The notes beneath the pieces are model-generated. The model searched no databases. It worked only from the letters and a program-made list of their open reading frames with translations, and was not told the origin of the DNA. A program made the translations under genes and the position numbers. A stretch of DNA of 64,000 bases from Chitinophaga varians (GTDB taxonomy: Bacteria; Bacteroidota; Bacteroidia; Chitinophagales; Chitinophagaceae): positions 806,001 through 870,000 of the forward strand of contig NZ_JABAIA010000002.1 in assembly GCF_012641275.1 (NCBI RefSeq), in the 5' to 3' direction. Of this stretch, positions 31,800 through 40,960 are shown one piece after another (the first letter of the stretch is position 1; every line of letters begins with the position of its first letter).

Positions 31800-33383
31800 T
31801 TAGTAACCAGGATTTTGCCCCAGGGTTTTGTTGATGTCCCTTTCTTTCTGCGGAACAGGCCAGAGGTAATCCCTTTGCGGATTGAAGTTACGCTGCTCAA
31901 CTACCACATGGTTGCCGGTCAGCGTCACTTTACCGGTGCCGGCGTCTACAGTGCCGAGGCGGGTGCCATATACGGTGCCGGTCCTAACGGTGGTGCCTAT
32001 CTGCCAGCGCTGGATATCATACCAGCGGAGGCCTTCCAGCGCCAGTTCCACGCGGCGTTCGCGACGGATGAGCGTACGCAGGGACGCGATGTTGTTGTAC
32101 ACAGCGCGGTCTACCACAGGCATGCCGGCGCGGGTGCGGATATCGTCCAGTGCCTGATATACGCTGTTGTCCATCACGCCGGATTCTATCTGTGCTTCAG
32201 CATAAGTGAGCAGTACTTCCGCATAACGGATCACGATGATGTTCACACCGGTATTCCACATGTCAGGGAAGTCAGACAGGAAAGGAACAAACTTTCTTAC
32301 GAGGTAACCGGTAGGAGAGTTGTTGCCTTCGCTGTAATAGTCGGCGCCGCCAGAAGTGATCGGGTCGTAGAACTTGCCGCTGTACTGTAATCCGGGATAT
32401 ACAACGTTGGCGGCTAAACGAGGATCTCTGTTGGCGTACGGATTGTCTTCACTATAGCCGGAAGCAGGATCGTCGATGGTTTTGCCGTTGGTCATTTCGT
32501 AAGCATCTACCAGTGACTGGGTAGGACTGAGAGAAGCCCATCCGCCATAACCAGAGGAAGGCAGGATACCCAGGTCAGTATTGGCATTGTCTTTCTCGTT
32601 GGCTTTGTACTGAACATCCAGGATCACTTCCTGGTTGTTTTTCTTATCCTGACGGAAAAGATCGGTGTAGTTGGGGTAGAGGCTATATCCCAATGCCATT
32701 ACTTTTTTACAGTCTTCAATGGCAGCAGCATAGTTTTTGTCAAACAGTTCCACGCGTGCCCTCAGTGACAAAGCGGCGCCTTTGGTGATGCGGCCCACAT
32801 CGCTGCCAGAGTATTTATCAGGCAGTATCAGTGCAATGGCTGCGAGTTCATCGGTGATAAATTTGCGGACATCTGCGCGGGCAGTTCTGCTGATGCTGTT
32901 GGCTTCAGCTACGCTGATATTTTTGGTTACCAGCGGAACGTCGCCATAGAGCTGAGACAGCAGGAAATAGCGGTATGCGCGCAGGAAGCGGGCTTCTGCC
33001 TTGAAACGATTTTTCAGGTCATCGCCGATAGTGGCTTTGTCCACATTTTCAATAAACCAGTTGCATTTTTGGATGGTGACATAATCCCATTGGCTTACCA
33101 CCTGAGGATCGGTAGCAGTGGCGGTGCCGTTGCCCAGGTGCTGGAAATTGTCCCACGCCCACTGGCTGTAGCTGTTATCACTTACAGCATCCATGTAGAG
33201 GATGTTGGTGCTGGTTTCCCATCCTTTGTAACACCCGTTGAGCGCGGCGGATGCAGCAGCTTCGGTGGTCCACAGGGATTCATTGCTGTAACCATCGGAA
33301 GGCGATTTGTCGAGAAAATCTTTCTGGCAGGCGGTCTGTGTCAGCACGCCGGCAAGCAGTATATAGAGAAGGTTTCTTTTCAT
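31800..33383 (-). CDS. RagB/SusD-family nutrient-uptake outer-membrane lipoprotein
   Basis: 527 residues from MKRNLLYILL (33383); signal with lipobox TQTAC (Cys19) and the customary DFLDKSPSDGYSNESLWTTEAAASAALNGCY just after it. The four TPR-like helical pairs of SusD are spread over about 80-320 (FKAEARFLRAYRYFLLSQLYGDVPLV is the classical motif). The SusD C-terminal signature GLRWYDIQRWQIG and the terminal LWPVPQKERDINKTLGQNPGY are intact. It caps the SusC barrel and binds the imported glycan or peptide. Its stop precedes a strong terminator. It begins 21 bases after susC. The ligand is unknown; no CAZyme or peptidase is cotranscribed. Confidence 0.96.
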   Translation of the reverse strand: MKRNLLYILLAGVLTQTACQKDFLDKSPSDGYSNESLWTTEAAASAALNGCYKGWETSTNILYMDAVSDNSYSQWAWDNFQHLGNGTATATDPQVVSQWDYVTIQKCNWFIENVDKATIGDDLKNRFKAEARFLRAYRYFLLSQLYGDVPLVTKNISVAEANSISRTARADVRKFITDELAAIALILPDKYSGSDVGRITKGAALSLRARVELFDKNYAAAIEDCKKVMALGYSLYPNYTDLFRQDKKNNQEVILDVQYKANEKDNANTDLGILPSSGYGGWASLSPTQSLVDAYEMTNGKTIDDPASGYSEDNPYANRDPRLAANVVYPGLQYSGKFYDPITSGGADYYSEGNNSPTGYLVRKFVPFLSDFPDMWNTGVNIIVIRYAEVLLTYAEAQIESGVMDNSVYQALDDIRTRAGMPVVDRAVYNNIASLRTLIRRERRVELALEGLRWYDIQRWQIGTTVRTGTVYGTRLGTVDAGTGKVTLTGNHVVVEQRNFNPQRDYLWPVPQKERDINKTLGQNPGY

Positions 33384-33404
33384 GATCATGATTTTTCGTA
33401 ACGG

Positions 33405-36400
33405 TTAAAAACTAACATTCACGCCAAAAGTGTGCACTTTCACCTGCGGGTAATAATAGATGCTGCTGGTGATAGACGCTTCCGGATCTATCCATTTGTA
33501 GAGATGGTCAAACGTGAGGATATTCTGGCCGCTGTAGTAGAAGCGCAGTTTGGTCAGTCCTATGCGTTTGATCATTTTTTCCGGCAGTGAATAACCTACC
33601 TGCAGGTTTTTAAGGCGCAGGTAAGAACCATCTTTCACCCAGAAGGAAGAAGGTGTACCGCTGGGATCATTTTGTTTATAGTTATACCAGGCGCGTGGTA
33701 GGGATGCATTCTGGTTGTCTGTTGTCCAGGTGTCCAGCAATGCGGAAGTCGGTTTGTTGGCGTTGCCACCGACAGCGCCGATTTTACCTGCATCGATGTA
33801 GTTTTTAACACCGGTAGCACCCTGGAAGAAGATACCGAGGTCAATATTTTTCCAGGAAGCGCTGAGGTTCAGGCCGAACGTCACTTTCGGGAAGTAGCTG
33901 CCGAGGTATTGCCTGTCATCTCCGGTGATTTTGCCATCACCGTTGATATCGCGGTATTTCAGATCGCCAGGTGCTGTGGTAGGTAACTGGGTAGCTGAAT
34001 TTTTTACTTCATCTTTTGACTGGAAGATACCGTCTGCGATATAACCATAGAGGGAGTTTACAGGATAACCTACCTGCTGGAAGGTATATCCGTTAATGAT
34101 AGGGCCGGAGCCACGGAGGTCGGTCACTTCGTTGTGAATAAACGCGGTGTTGAAAGCGGCGCTGTAATTAAAGTCTCCTTTGGTATCCGCATAGCTCAAC
34201 ACAAATTCCCAGCCGCGGTTCAGCACAGAGCCTGCATTCTGGGCAGGCGCTTTGAAGCCGTACGCTGCAGCTACAGGAATGGCGAGCAGGATATCATTGG
34301 TCATTTTATGGAAATAGTCCGCAGAAAAATTCACTTTACCGTTGAAGAAACCTGCATCGATACCTACGCCTGTTTCCGTGGTGCTTTCCCATTTGATGTC
34401 CGGGTTGGCGCCGTTAACCGGGGCCACGCCTGGCACTACGCCGGCTGCCGGTCCGCCTAATACATAGTTCTGGTTGCCGACAACGGTAAATATGTAGGGA
34501 TAGTACGGGTAGGTAGGATAAGCTGCGTCATCTATTCCTTTGATGTACTGGTTGCCCAGCATGCCCCAGGAAGCTCTCAGCTTCAGGTTGGACACCACTG
34601 GTTTCAGCGCCTCGAAGAACGCCTCTCTGTCAATGTTCCAGCCGGCGGAGAAAGACGGGAAAGTGCCCCATCTGTTGCTCTTTGCAAAGCGGGAAGATCC
34701 GTCATAACGCAGATTAGCTTCCAGCAGGTATTTACCGTCGAAGTCATAGTTCAGTCTGCCGAACCAGGAGCGCAGGCCCAGTTGATAACCGTAGTTGAGT
34801 GCATATTGTCCTTCAGTAGCACCGAGGTTAAGATCGGTCAGTTCGTTGTTCAGATAGCCTTTACGGTATCCTTCATCAAAGGAGTATTTTGTTTGTTCCT
34901 GGGAGAAACCACCCAGTATTTTGAAGTTGTGCTTGTTGAAGGACTTGGCGTATTCCAGCAATGCCTGTTGGGTAACGGTGTTGCCGAAGTTATTCTGATC
35001 GGTAACGGAGCTGGGGCCCTGGTAGAAGGTTTTGTCCCCGTTGGCATTGTAATATTGTTGATCAGCCCTGAACTTCTTAATGTGGTTGATCTTCATGATA
35101 TAAGCCAGGGAGGGCTTGAAGTGCAGGTTTTTTACGATCTCCCAGTCCACGCCCACGTTACCTACTAGATCATAGTAGGAATACGTGTTCAGGCTGTTGC
35201 CTTCCAGCCATGCCATGGGATTACCGTCGCCAATGGAGCCATATTGACCATTGGCATATTTATAAGGTATACGCGGGTTGATCCTGTTGATCTGTCTTAC
35301 CAGCTGTTGGAAATCGCCGGTGTAAGGATTGGAGGGTTCTTGCTGACCGGTAGAAGTAAAGCCAATGTTCGCATTTACTTTCACGTGGTTGGCCACTTCG
35401 GAAGTCAGGTTGAGACGCGTCGTATATCTTTTGGCGTTAGTTTTCTTTACAAGGCCGTTTTCATCGAAGAGACCGAGGGACAATGCGTATTGTGTTTTCT
35501 CGGTGCCGCCGGTGAGGCCCAGGTAATGGTTTTGCTGGATACCGCTGCCTTTGTAGAAGAGGCCGAGCCAGTCTGTGTTCGGGTAGTTGTAAGGGTCGGA
35601 ACCGTCTTTGTACTTGGCGATTTGCGCCGGCGTATATTTAGCTGCGCCGCCCTCATTGATGGACGCCTGGTTTTCCAGTTCAGCTACCTGCCAGGAAGGC
35701 AAAAAGTCAGGCAGGCCGGTCGCTTTTTGTTTACCTACGTAAGCATTGTAACTAAGTTGCGGTGCGCCTTTTTTGCCTTGTTTGGTGGTGATGAGGATGA
35801 CGCCGTTGGCCGCGCGGGAACCGTAGATGGCCGCGGAGGCGGCGTCTTTCAGCACAGACATGGAGGCGATATCGTCCGGGTTGATATTGTTCAGGTTGGC
35901 CACGTTGGTCACTACTCCGTCTACTACGATCACCGGATCGGTGGTATTGAGCGTACCGATACCGCGGATACGGATTTTAGCGCCGTCGGCACCGGGTTGG
36001 CCGCTGCTGGCAGCCATTACGGTCACGCCGGGCATGGTGCCCTGTAACGCGTTGCTCACGCTGGTAACGGGCCTGTTGGCCAGTTCTTTGCTGCCGATGC
36101 TGGAGACAGCGCCGGTGAGGTTGGCTTTTTTCTGGACGCCGTAACCTACTACTACCAGTTGTTTCAGGGAAGCCACATCAGACTGGAGGACGATGTTGAG
36201 ATGTGTTTTTCCTTTCAGGGCTATTTCCTGCGCTGTGTAGCCGATGCTGGTGATGGTCACCACGGCATTTTCATCCACGCCGGCGATCTGGAACTCCCCG
36301 TTGGGGTTGGTGATAGCGCCTTTGGTAGTGCCTTTCACCATTACGGAAGCGCCCGGGATACCTGTGCCGGTTTCGTCTGTCACCCTGCCGGAGATGGTTA

Positions 36401-36824
36401 CCGGCGGAGGGGTGTTGCTTACTTCCGCTTTTATATTTTTTTCTGTTTTTTCATTACGGGTGATGAATACCGTATTTCCCTGTACCTCGTAGCTGAGGGA
36501 CTGGTGTTGCAGCACGATGTCCATTGCGGTGTGCAGGGACGCGTTTTTCAGTTCCACGGTTACCGGTGATGTGTTTTTCAGGTCTTCCCGGTCGTAGAAG
36601 AACGCATATCCGGTTTGCTGGCGGATAACGTTCAGCACTTTCTGGAGACTGGCCGCGCGGGCGGACCAGGTGACGGTTTGGGCGCTGGTGGCAGCGCTTA
36701 CCTGTAAAATAGCCGTCAGGAGCAGTAGAGAAGTTAGCTTCATAACTAACAAAAGTTTGTTGAACAGCCCGGCCTTTTTTGGATGACAACCGGGTCCGGA
36801 ATTACAAATAGCCTTTACTTGCAT
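33405..36824 (-). CDS. SusC/RagA-family TonB-dependent outer-membrane transporter with STN domain
   Basis: 1139 residues. A signal region (about 20-48, KLLLVMKLTSLLLLTAILQVSA) is followed by an STN domain (about 50-120; VNVIRQQTGYAFFYDREDL-type motif at about 65-83). A carboxypeptidase-regulatory-like domain (about 143-220, ISGRVTDETGTGIPGASVMVKGT) comes next, then a TonB box and plug (LKQLVVVGYGVQKKANLTGAVSSI; ILITTKQGKKG near 345) and the barrel ending YYPQVKVHTFGVNVSF. The STN domain marks it as a transducer for the sigma/FecR pair upstream, so substrate import feeds back on transcription. A long N-terminal leader before the hydrophobic core is common in Chitinophaga SusC. First gene of the structural operon. 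Confidence 0.96.
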   Translation of the reverse strand: MQVKAICNSGPGCHPKKAGLFNKLLLVMKLTSLLLLTAILQVSAATSAQTVTWSARAASLQKVLNVIRQQTGYAFFYDREDLKNTSPVTVELKNASLHTAMDIVLQHQSLSYEVQGNTVFITRNEKTEKNIKAEVSNTPPPVTISGRVTDETGTGIPGASVMVKGTTKGAITNPNGEFQIAGVDENAVVTITSIGYTAQEIALKGKTHLNIVLQSDVASLKQLVVVGYGVQKKANLTGAVSSIGSKELANRPVTSVSNALQGTMPGVTVMAASSGQPGADGAKIRIRGIGTLNTTDPVIVVDGVVTNVANLNNINPDDIASMSVLKDAASAAIYGSRAANGVILITTKQGKKGAPQLSYNAYVGKQKATGLPDFLPSWQVAELENQASINEGGAAKYTPAQIAKYKDGSDPYNYPNTDWLGLFYKGSGIQQNHYLGLTGGTEKTQYALSLGLFDENGLVKKTNAKRYTTRLNLTSEVANHVKVNANIGFTSTGQQEPSNPYTGDFQQLVRQINRINPRIPYKYANGQYGSIGDGNPMAWLEGNSLNTYSYYDLVGNVGVDWEIVKNLHFKPSLAYIMKINHIKKFRADQQYYNANGDKTFYQGPSSVTDQNNFGNTVTQQALLEYAKSFNKHNFKILGGFSQEQTKYSFDEGYRKGYLNNELTDLNLGATEGQYALNYGYQLGLRSWFGRLNYDFDGKYLLEANLRYDGSSRFAKSNRWGTFPSFSAGWNIDREAFFEALKPVVSNLKLRASWGMLGNQYIKGIDDAAYPTYPYYPYIFTVVGNQNYVLGGPAAGVVPGVAPVNGANPDIKWESTTETGVGIDAGFFNGKVNFSADYFHKMTNDILLAIPVAAAYGFKAPAQNAGSVLNRGWEFVLSYADTKGDFNYSAAFNTAFIHNEVTDLRGSGPIINGYTFQQVGYPVNSLYGYIADGIFQSKDEVKNSATQLPTTAPGDLKYRDINGDGKITGDDRQYLGSYFPKVTFGLNLSASWKNIDLGIFFQGATGVKNYIDAGKIGAVGGNANKPTSALLDTWTTDNQNASLPRAWYNYKQNDPSGTPSSFWVKDGSYLRLKNLQVGYSLPEKMIKRIGLTKLRFYYSGQNILTFDHLYKWIDPEASITSSIYYYPQVKVHTFGVNVSF

Positions 36825-37015
36825 ACTTTTGCAATGTTTGGTTGAATTAATGAAGAATGTTTACCGACTTGTTTGTTGGTTTAACTGAACTAAGGCCGGG
36901 GTTCTGACGCCAATCTTTATCCCCGGCTTATTTCATTAAAGTACATGGGAATGCCTCTATGTTAGCCTGAATTGATCATTGTTCCTGTTTTGTTTTTCAT
37001 CGTTCTTTATAAAGG

Positions 37016-38173
37016 TTATGGCTGGATAATAATCCGGTGGCCATCTTCTATTCTGTATTTGATCCTTGTTTTGGACAGCCCTTTCAACACCTGTGCGAGG
37101 GTGAGGCTGCGGCCTATTTCCCCGTTAAACACGCGCTCCGGTATTTTTCCTTCATAGCTGACCTCCAGGTTGTACCAGCGGGCCAGTTCCCGCATGACAG
37201 TCGGTAAATCCGCGTTGGTGAAGGAAAAGTACCCTTCTTTCCATGCCGTGATGGCGGACAGGTCCACCTGGTCGGCCACTTGTACGTCCGTATGTCCCAC
37301 CCTGGCCTGCTGGCCTGGTTTCAGCACCATTTGGCGGTTGTGGGCAGACACTCTGATGGCGCCTTCCACGAGGGTGGTATTGATGGTGGCTTCGTCTGTA
37401 TAGGCGTTGATATTAAAATGAGTGCCTAATACTTCCACGGTGGTATTGTGAGCTGCGACGCGGAAGGGCATGGCAGCGTTTTTTGCTACATCAAAAAAGG
37501 CTTCGCCTGTTACGCTTACTTTCCTTTCCTGGCCGGCGAAGGCGGTGGGATAGGTGATAGACGAACCGGCGTTGAGCCATACTTTGGAACCATCGGGGAG
37601 GATAAGGCTGTATTGTCCGCCGAGCGGTGTGCTCATGGTGTTGTACAGTATTTTGCCCTGACTGCTGCCGGAGGCATCGTATACCAGTTGGCCGTTGGCC
37701 AGTTTGGTGACTTTGCTGCTGCCTTGTTGCGCCAGTACGCCGTTGGTGGCGCTGTCGAGTGTTATTTGAGAACCGTCGCTGAGGGTGAGTATGGCTTTGT
37801 TGCCGCCGGGGGCCACATCGGGTGTGGCTTGTGCGTGTACCGGCACCGGTGCTTTAGCCGGTTGCAACCGCCACCAGGCGGCGCAGGCCAGCAGTAACAG
37901 GCTGGCAGCGGCCATCCATCTCCAGTGGAGAGGTTTTATGCGGGTGGCGGGCCGCGACTTGTCGGCCGCGAGGATATCGGTCATCAGTTGTTGCCATTCC
38001 GCAGGGTTGTTGCTGTCCGGGGCCGTGGGGCCGTGGAAGGCTTCTATCTGCGCATTGACCATGCCCGTTTCGTCTGCCTGGACCATCTCCAGCAGTTCCG
38101 TGTATTCCTCCTGCGTGGCGAGGCGTTTGCGGGCCTGTGACAATAGATATATCAGTCTTTCAGTATCTGGCAA
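37016..38173 (-). CDS. FecR-family anti-sigma factor of the SusC/SusD locus
   Basis: About 385 residues. No ATG exists near the start. The frame is open to TTG 38263, but the conserved beginning DTERLIYLLSQAR favours TTG at 38173. The N-terminal sigma-binding helices are followed by a membrane helix (WMAAASLLLLACAAWW). The FecR domain (LILPDGSKVWLNAGSSITYP; VSVTGEAFFDVAKNAAMPF; VEVLGTHFNINAY) and the C-terminal DUF4974-type domain (DLPTVMRELARWYNLEVSYEG) follow. It is paired with the sigma factor ending at 38295 and the STN-bearing SusC at 36824. The order sigma-FecR-SusC-SusD is the standard Bacteroidota trans-envelope signalling cassette. Confidence 0.93.
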   Translation of the reverse strand: MPDTERLIYLLSQARKRLATQEEYTELLEMVQADETGMVNAQIEAFHGPTAPDSNNPAEWQQLMTDILAADKSRPATRIKPLHWRWMAAASLLLLACAAWWRLQPAKAPVPVHAQATPDVAPGGNKAILTLSDGSQITLDSATNGVLAQQGSSKVTKLANGQLVYDASGSSQGKILYNTMSTPLGGQYSLILPDGSKVWLNAGSSITYPTAFAGQERKVSVTGEAFFDVAKNAAMPFRVAAHNTTVEVLGTHFNINAYTDEATINTTLVEGAIRVSAHNRQMVLKPGQQARVGHTDVQVADQVDLSAITAWKEGYFSFTNADLPTVMRELARWYNLEVSYEGKIPERVFNGEIGRSLTLAQVLKGLSKTRIKYRIEDGHRIIIQP

Positions 38174-38294
38174 TGACGTGGTTTTAGTATCGCGTGAACG
38201 TTGGATTTTGGTGCGGGATGACCCGGTTGCAGGGGTGTCCCTGCCTATACGTACCGTGAACAATGCGATAGTACCTATCTGTCTGAAAAAAAAT

Positions 38295-38894
38295 TTAAAA
38301 AAAGTGGGAGAGGCTGTAAGAAAGCAGCATCAAAGGGATACTAATACCATGTTTGAGGAGGTATTCACGGATGGCACGGAGGGAGCGTACCAGCGAGTTT
38401 TTGACGGTTTGCACGGAGATGTCCAGCTGGCCTGCAATTTCGGCGATCTTCAGGCCGCTTTCCCGGCTGAGGAGGTATATTTTCATGGCCTGCGGTGGCA
38501 GCTGAGCGATGGCTTCCCGTATTAAGCGGGATGTTTCGGAGAGGGACAGGTTTTCTTCCGTGACGTTGGTATATTCATCTTCGCTCCAGGACAGCTGGTG
38601 ACGGGCTTTTTCGCGGACGCCTTGTTTTTGGAGCCAGCTGTAGGAACGGTGGTAAGTCATTTTGAAGATCCAGTTACGGGGGCTGCTGACAGCGGACAGC
38701 TTATCCCGTCCCATCCACAGGCCGAGGAATACTTCCTGGATGATATCTTTTACCGGCGCTTCTTCCTGGATAATCTGGAAGATGACAGGCCTGATGCGGG
38801 GCACATAAAGATGAAACAGTGCTTCAAACGCTGTTTCGTCCCCTTCCGAGATCCGGTCAAATAATATCGTCTCCTGTGCTACGTCGTGCTGCAT
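38295..38894 (-). CDS. ECF RNA polymerase sigma factor of the SusC/SusD locus
   Basis: 199 residues. Region 2: DETAFEALFHLYVPRIRPVIF and VKDIIQEVFLGLWMGRDKL (about 18-75), with NWIFKMTYHRSYSWLQKQ near 82-99. Region 4: LPPQAMKIYLLSRESGLKIAEIAGQLDISVQTVKNSLVRSLRAIREYL (about 137-185). The tail IPLMLLSYSLSHFF is hydrophobic, as in the other sigma factor of the window. A perfect -7 element TATCTTTG lies 110 bases upstream. It should activate the SusC/SusD operon when FecR signals substrate. Confidence 0.95.
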   Translation of the reverse strand: MQHDVAQETILFDRISEGDETAFEALFHLYVPRIRPVIFQIIQEEAPVKDIIQEVFLGLWMGRDKLSAVSSPRNWIFKMTYHRSYSWLQKQGVREKARHQLSWSEDEYTNVTEENLSLSETSRLIREAIAQLPPQAMKIYLLSRESGLKIAEIAGQLDISVQTVKNSLVRSLRAIREYLLKHGISIPLMLLSYSLSHFF

Positions 38895-39003
38895 CCTGCG
38901 TCCAGATACTTATCAATCAATTATTTGGCCCCCGGCGAGGTCACTACTATAAAATGAATGACGGGTATAACAGTGTAATGAAAGAAATGGCAACCGGGGT
39001 CGT

Positions 39004-39011
39004 CAAAGATA
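39004..39011 (-). promoter_or_regulatory. -7 promoter element (TATCTTTG) of the sigma factor gene
   Basis: Reading leftward, TATCTTTG matches the consensus and predicts transcription starting near 38998, leaving a leader of about 100 bases before the sigma ATG at 38894. No clear -33 TTTG. Confidence 0.5.
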
Positions 39012-39094
39012 ACATGATAAATCGGTAAAAAAGCCAGAACCTTTGGAGAGGAGATGCGGCAATGGAAGCCTTTACCGGTTGTAATCCGGGGCGT

Positions 39095-39115
39095 TAGTCC
39101 CAAGGCCCGGGACTA
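39095..39115. repeat. Palindrome at the 3' end of the SMI1/KNR4 gene
   Basis: TAGTCCC (39095-39101) pairs with GGGACTA (39109-39115) around the loop AAGGCCC. The right arm includes the TAG stop codon of the SMI1-like gene (read on the minus strand). There is no T-run, so it is more like a REP palindrome than a terminator. Confidence 0.5.
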
Positions 39116-39664
39116 TGGTTTGCCATTCCGGGCTTCAAAGTCCTGTATTTCCTGTTGCAGCTGGCGTTTCCGCAGGAGGTAGGTTTTGAGGTCCATCCGG
39201 GATTTTTCAGCTTCCAGTGCTGAAAGGGCCTGGTGGAGTTTGATCCGCTCGTTGCGCAGCAGGTTTTCCGGTGACTGGCGGGCGGCTATAAAAGCCGGGG
39301 CTTCCCGTAATACTTCCAGGGAATAGCCTTGTTGTGCCCATTGAAGGAAATCGTCGCTGAGAACGTCCATGCATCCCGGGTCCAGGGCGCCGTACCCGGT
39401 GATGTACACGGTTAACGAAGGTTGCGCGGTATTGAGAAAGATACCGCAGCCCCCGCTGTCGTCTGCAATGCTGAGATAGCCGGGAAGGTAACGTTGTACC
39501 TCATAGTCCTGGTTTCGGGTCACGATATCATTGGTGCCATAGAGGTTTACCAGATCGGTGACGAGGCGGCTTTCCCGTAGTTGCTCCGTTTCGAGGAAGC
39601 GGGCATAGGCACCCGGCAGGGTGATGCCGAGTGCTGTTGTTATTTGTGAGAGGATATTATCCAT
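39113..39664 (-). CDS. SMI1/KNR4 (SUKH)-family protein
   Basis: 183 residues from MDNILSQITTALG (39664). The long open frame upstream of this ATG is out-of-frame sequence of the TPR gene. The N-terminal part carries a SUKH-like core: ITLPGAYARFLETEQL (about 11-26), then YLPGYLSIADDSGGCGIFLNT (about 55-75) and VYITGYGALDPGCMDVLSDDFLQWAQQG (about 82-109). The last 50 residues form a charged helix rich in R, K, E and Q (LRKRQLQQEIQDFEARNG). SUKH proteins are often immunity proteins of polymorphic toxins but also occur alone. The ATG overlaps the end of the TPR gene by eight bases, implying coupling. Confidence 0.78.
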   Translation of the reverse strand: MDNILSQITTALGITLPGAYARFLETEQLRESRLVTDLVNLYGTNDIVTRNQDYEVQRYLPGYLSIADDSGGCGIFLNTAQPSLTVYITGYGALDPGCMDVLSDDFLQWAQQGYSLEVLREAPAFIAARQSPENLLRNERIKLHQALSALEAEKSRMDLKTYLLRKRQLQQEIQDFEARNGKP

Positions 39665-40877
39665 TGTTTTTGAGATGGGAGAGCCATTGTTGGGCAAATT
39701 CATTGCCTGGTTCAAGGGCCAGCACTTTTTCAAACGAGTCAATGGCCATGGGCACATCTTCCATTTGATAGAAGAGGATGGCACGGTTGAGGTGTACATA
39801 ACTGTTGTCCGGAGCAATGGCCAGCGCTTTGTTATAGGAGGCCAGCGCTTCTTCATAGTTTTCGGCCAGCATGTACAGAGAGCCCATATTGACGAGCAGA
39901 CCGGGTTCATCAGGGGCCAGCTCAAGGCCTTTGATGGCGTATTGCAGCCCTTGTAACAGGCGTGTTTCAATACTTTTTTGGGCGGCTTCATCATAGCCGT
40001 TGTCTTCCATATCGGAAATGCTTTGATGAATGCCCTCGAGAAGGTTGCGCACCTCGTTGTCATACCAGGCGGCGGTTTTCTCCACTTCCTGTGTGAAAGG
40101 AACGGCGTCCAGGTCCAGGGCTATGTCTTTGTCCAGTTCCGCGGCTGTTTTCATTTTCCCTTTGGCGGGAGCGTACCACCACTCGCAGAATTTGCCGAGT
40201 TCACCACCTTCGGGCAGCTCGTCGATGGGTGGCAGGTTTTCCTCATAGATGGCGTCGTTGGCGACTACGTGGCCCAGTATGGTTTTCAGGGCTTCCTGGT
40301 CGATGGGTTCATTTTCCTGTTCGGCGGCCATCACCATGTAGGGCAACAGGTGGTACCAGCTGGCGAGCACATCGCGGTATTGTTGTTGCGCGGCGTAGTC
40401 GGCAATGATGCGGGCCATGGTGAACACATCGAACAGCTGGGGCGGCACAGCGTCGGCGCCCTGCAGCGTGCCGTTGGCCACAAAAGCCTCCCACAGGGTG
40501 GAACCGGCATCACAGTAGAGGATATACTGCTGCTGTTGCTGGTCGAAGTGGGCGTAACCGGCTACCGGGTTGGTTTCCGCGTCCCATTCGTTTTCCGGTT
40601 CGGTATAAATAAAGCTGAACTTCCGGGCAGCGGCAAGGCTGTCCAGGAATGCCTGGTGTTGGGCATAAGCAGGATGCGCAGTTATCGGGAACGTATACAC
40701 GAAACGATGTTGTGTCAGGATGTCCATCACCCGGAAATGGGTAAAGCCGGTATCAAACTGCGACTGCAGTTCATACAGGCTGTAAAAAAGGCTTCTGCGG
40801 TCCAGGGAATTATCCTGGCTTTCGTGCAGGCAGTAAACGGACATCTCCACCAGGGATTCTATTTCATGCATCGACAT
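39657..40877 (-). CDS. TPR-repeat protein
   Basis: 406 residues, cytoplasmic. The N-terminal 300 residues have no family I recognise; acidic residues and Gln are frequent (FDQQQQQYILYCDAGSTLWEAF near 150). The end consists of tetratricopeptide repeats: RLLQGLQYAIKGLELAPDEPGLLVNMGSLYMLAENYEEALASYNKALAIAPDNSYVHLNRAILFYQMEDVPMAIDSFEKVLALEP (about 305-395). The repeats supply a protein-protein interface. The start is MSMHEIES at 40877, with a second ATG two codons on. It precedes and overlaps the SMI1/KNR4-like gene, so the two proteins may act together; the partner is not evident. Confidence 0.8.
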   Translation of the reverse strand: MSMHEIESLVEMSVYCLHESQDNSLDRRSLFYSLYELQSQFDTGFTHFRVMDILTQHRFVYTFPITAHPAYAQHQAFLDSLAAARKFSFIYTEPENEWDAETNPVAGYAHFDQQQQQYILYCDAGSTLWEAFVANGTLQGADAVPPQLFDVFTMARIIADYAAQQQYRDVLASWYHLLPYMVMAAEQENEPIDQEALKTILGHVVANDAIYEENLPPIDELPEGGELGKFCEWWYAPAKGKMKTAAELDKDIALDLDAVPFTQEVEKTAAWYDNEVRNLLEGIHQSISDMEDNGYDEAAQKSIETRLLQGLQYAIKGLELAPDEPGLLVNMGSLYMLAENYEEALASYNKALAIAPDNSYVHLNRAILFYQMEDVPMAIDSFEKVLALEPGNEFAQQWLSHLKNNG

Positions 40878-40960
40878 ATCTTAGGTACGCTTTGTTTGAA
40901 ATGCGAAAGTACGTCATTATGGAAAAAGCCGCGGGGTGGCATCTGAATTAAAAAAATGTT

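Noticed and set aside
39665-40063. N-terminal extension of the SMI1/KNR4 gene (Trp/Pro/Lys/Cys-rich)
   Set aside because: It is the TPR gene read in another frame; the composition is abnormal and the conserved domain begins at MDNILSQ.
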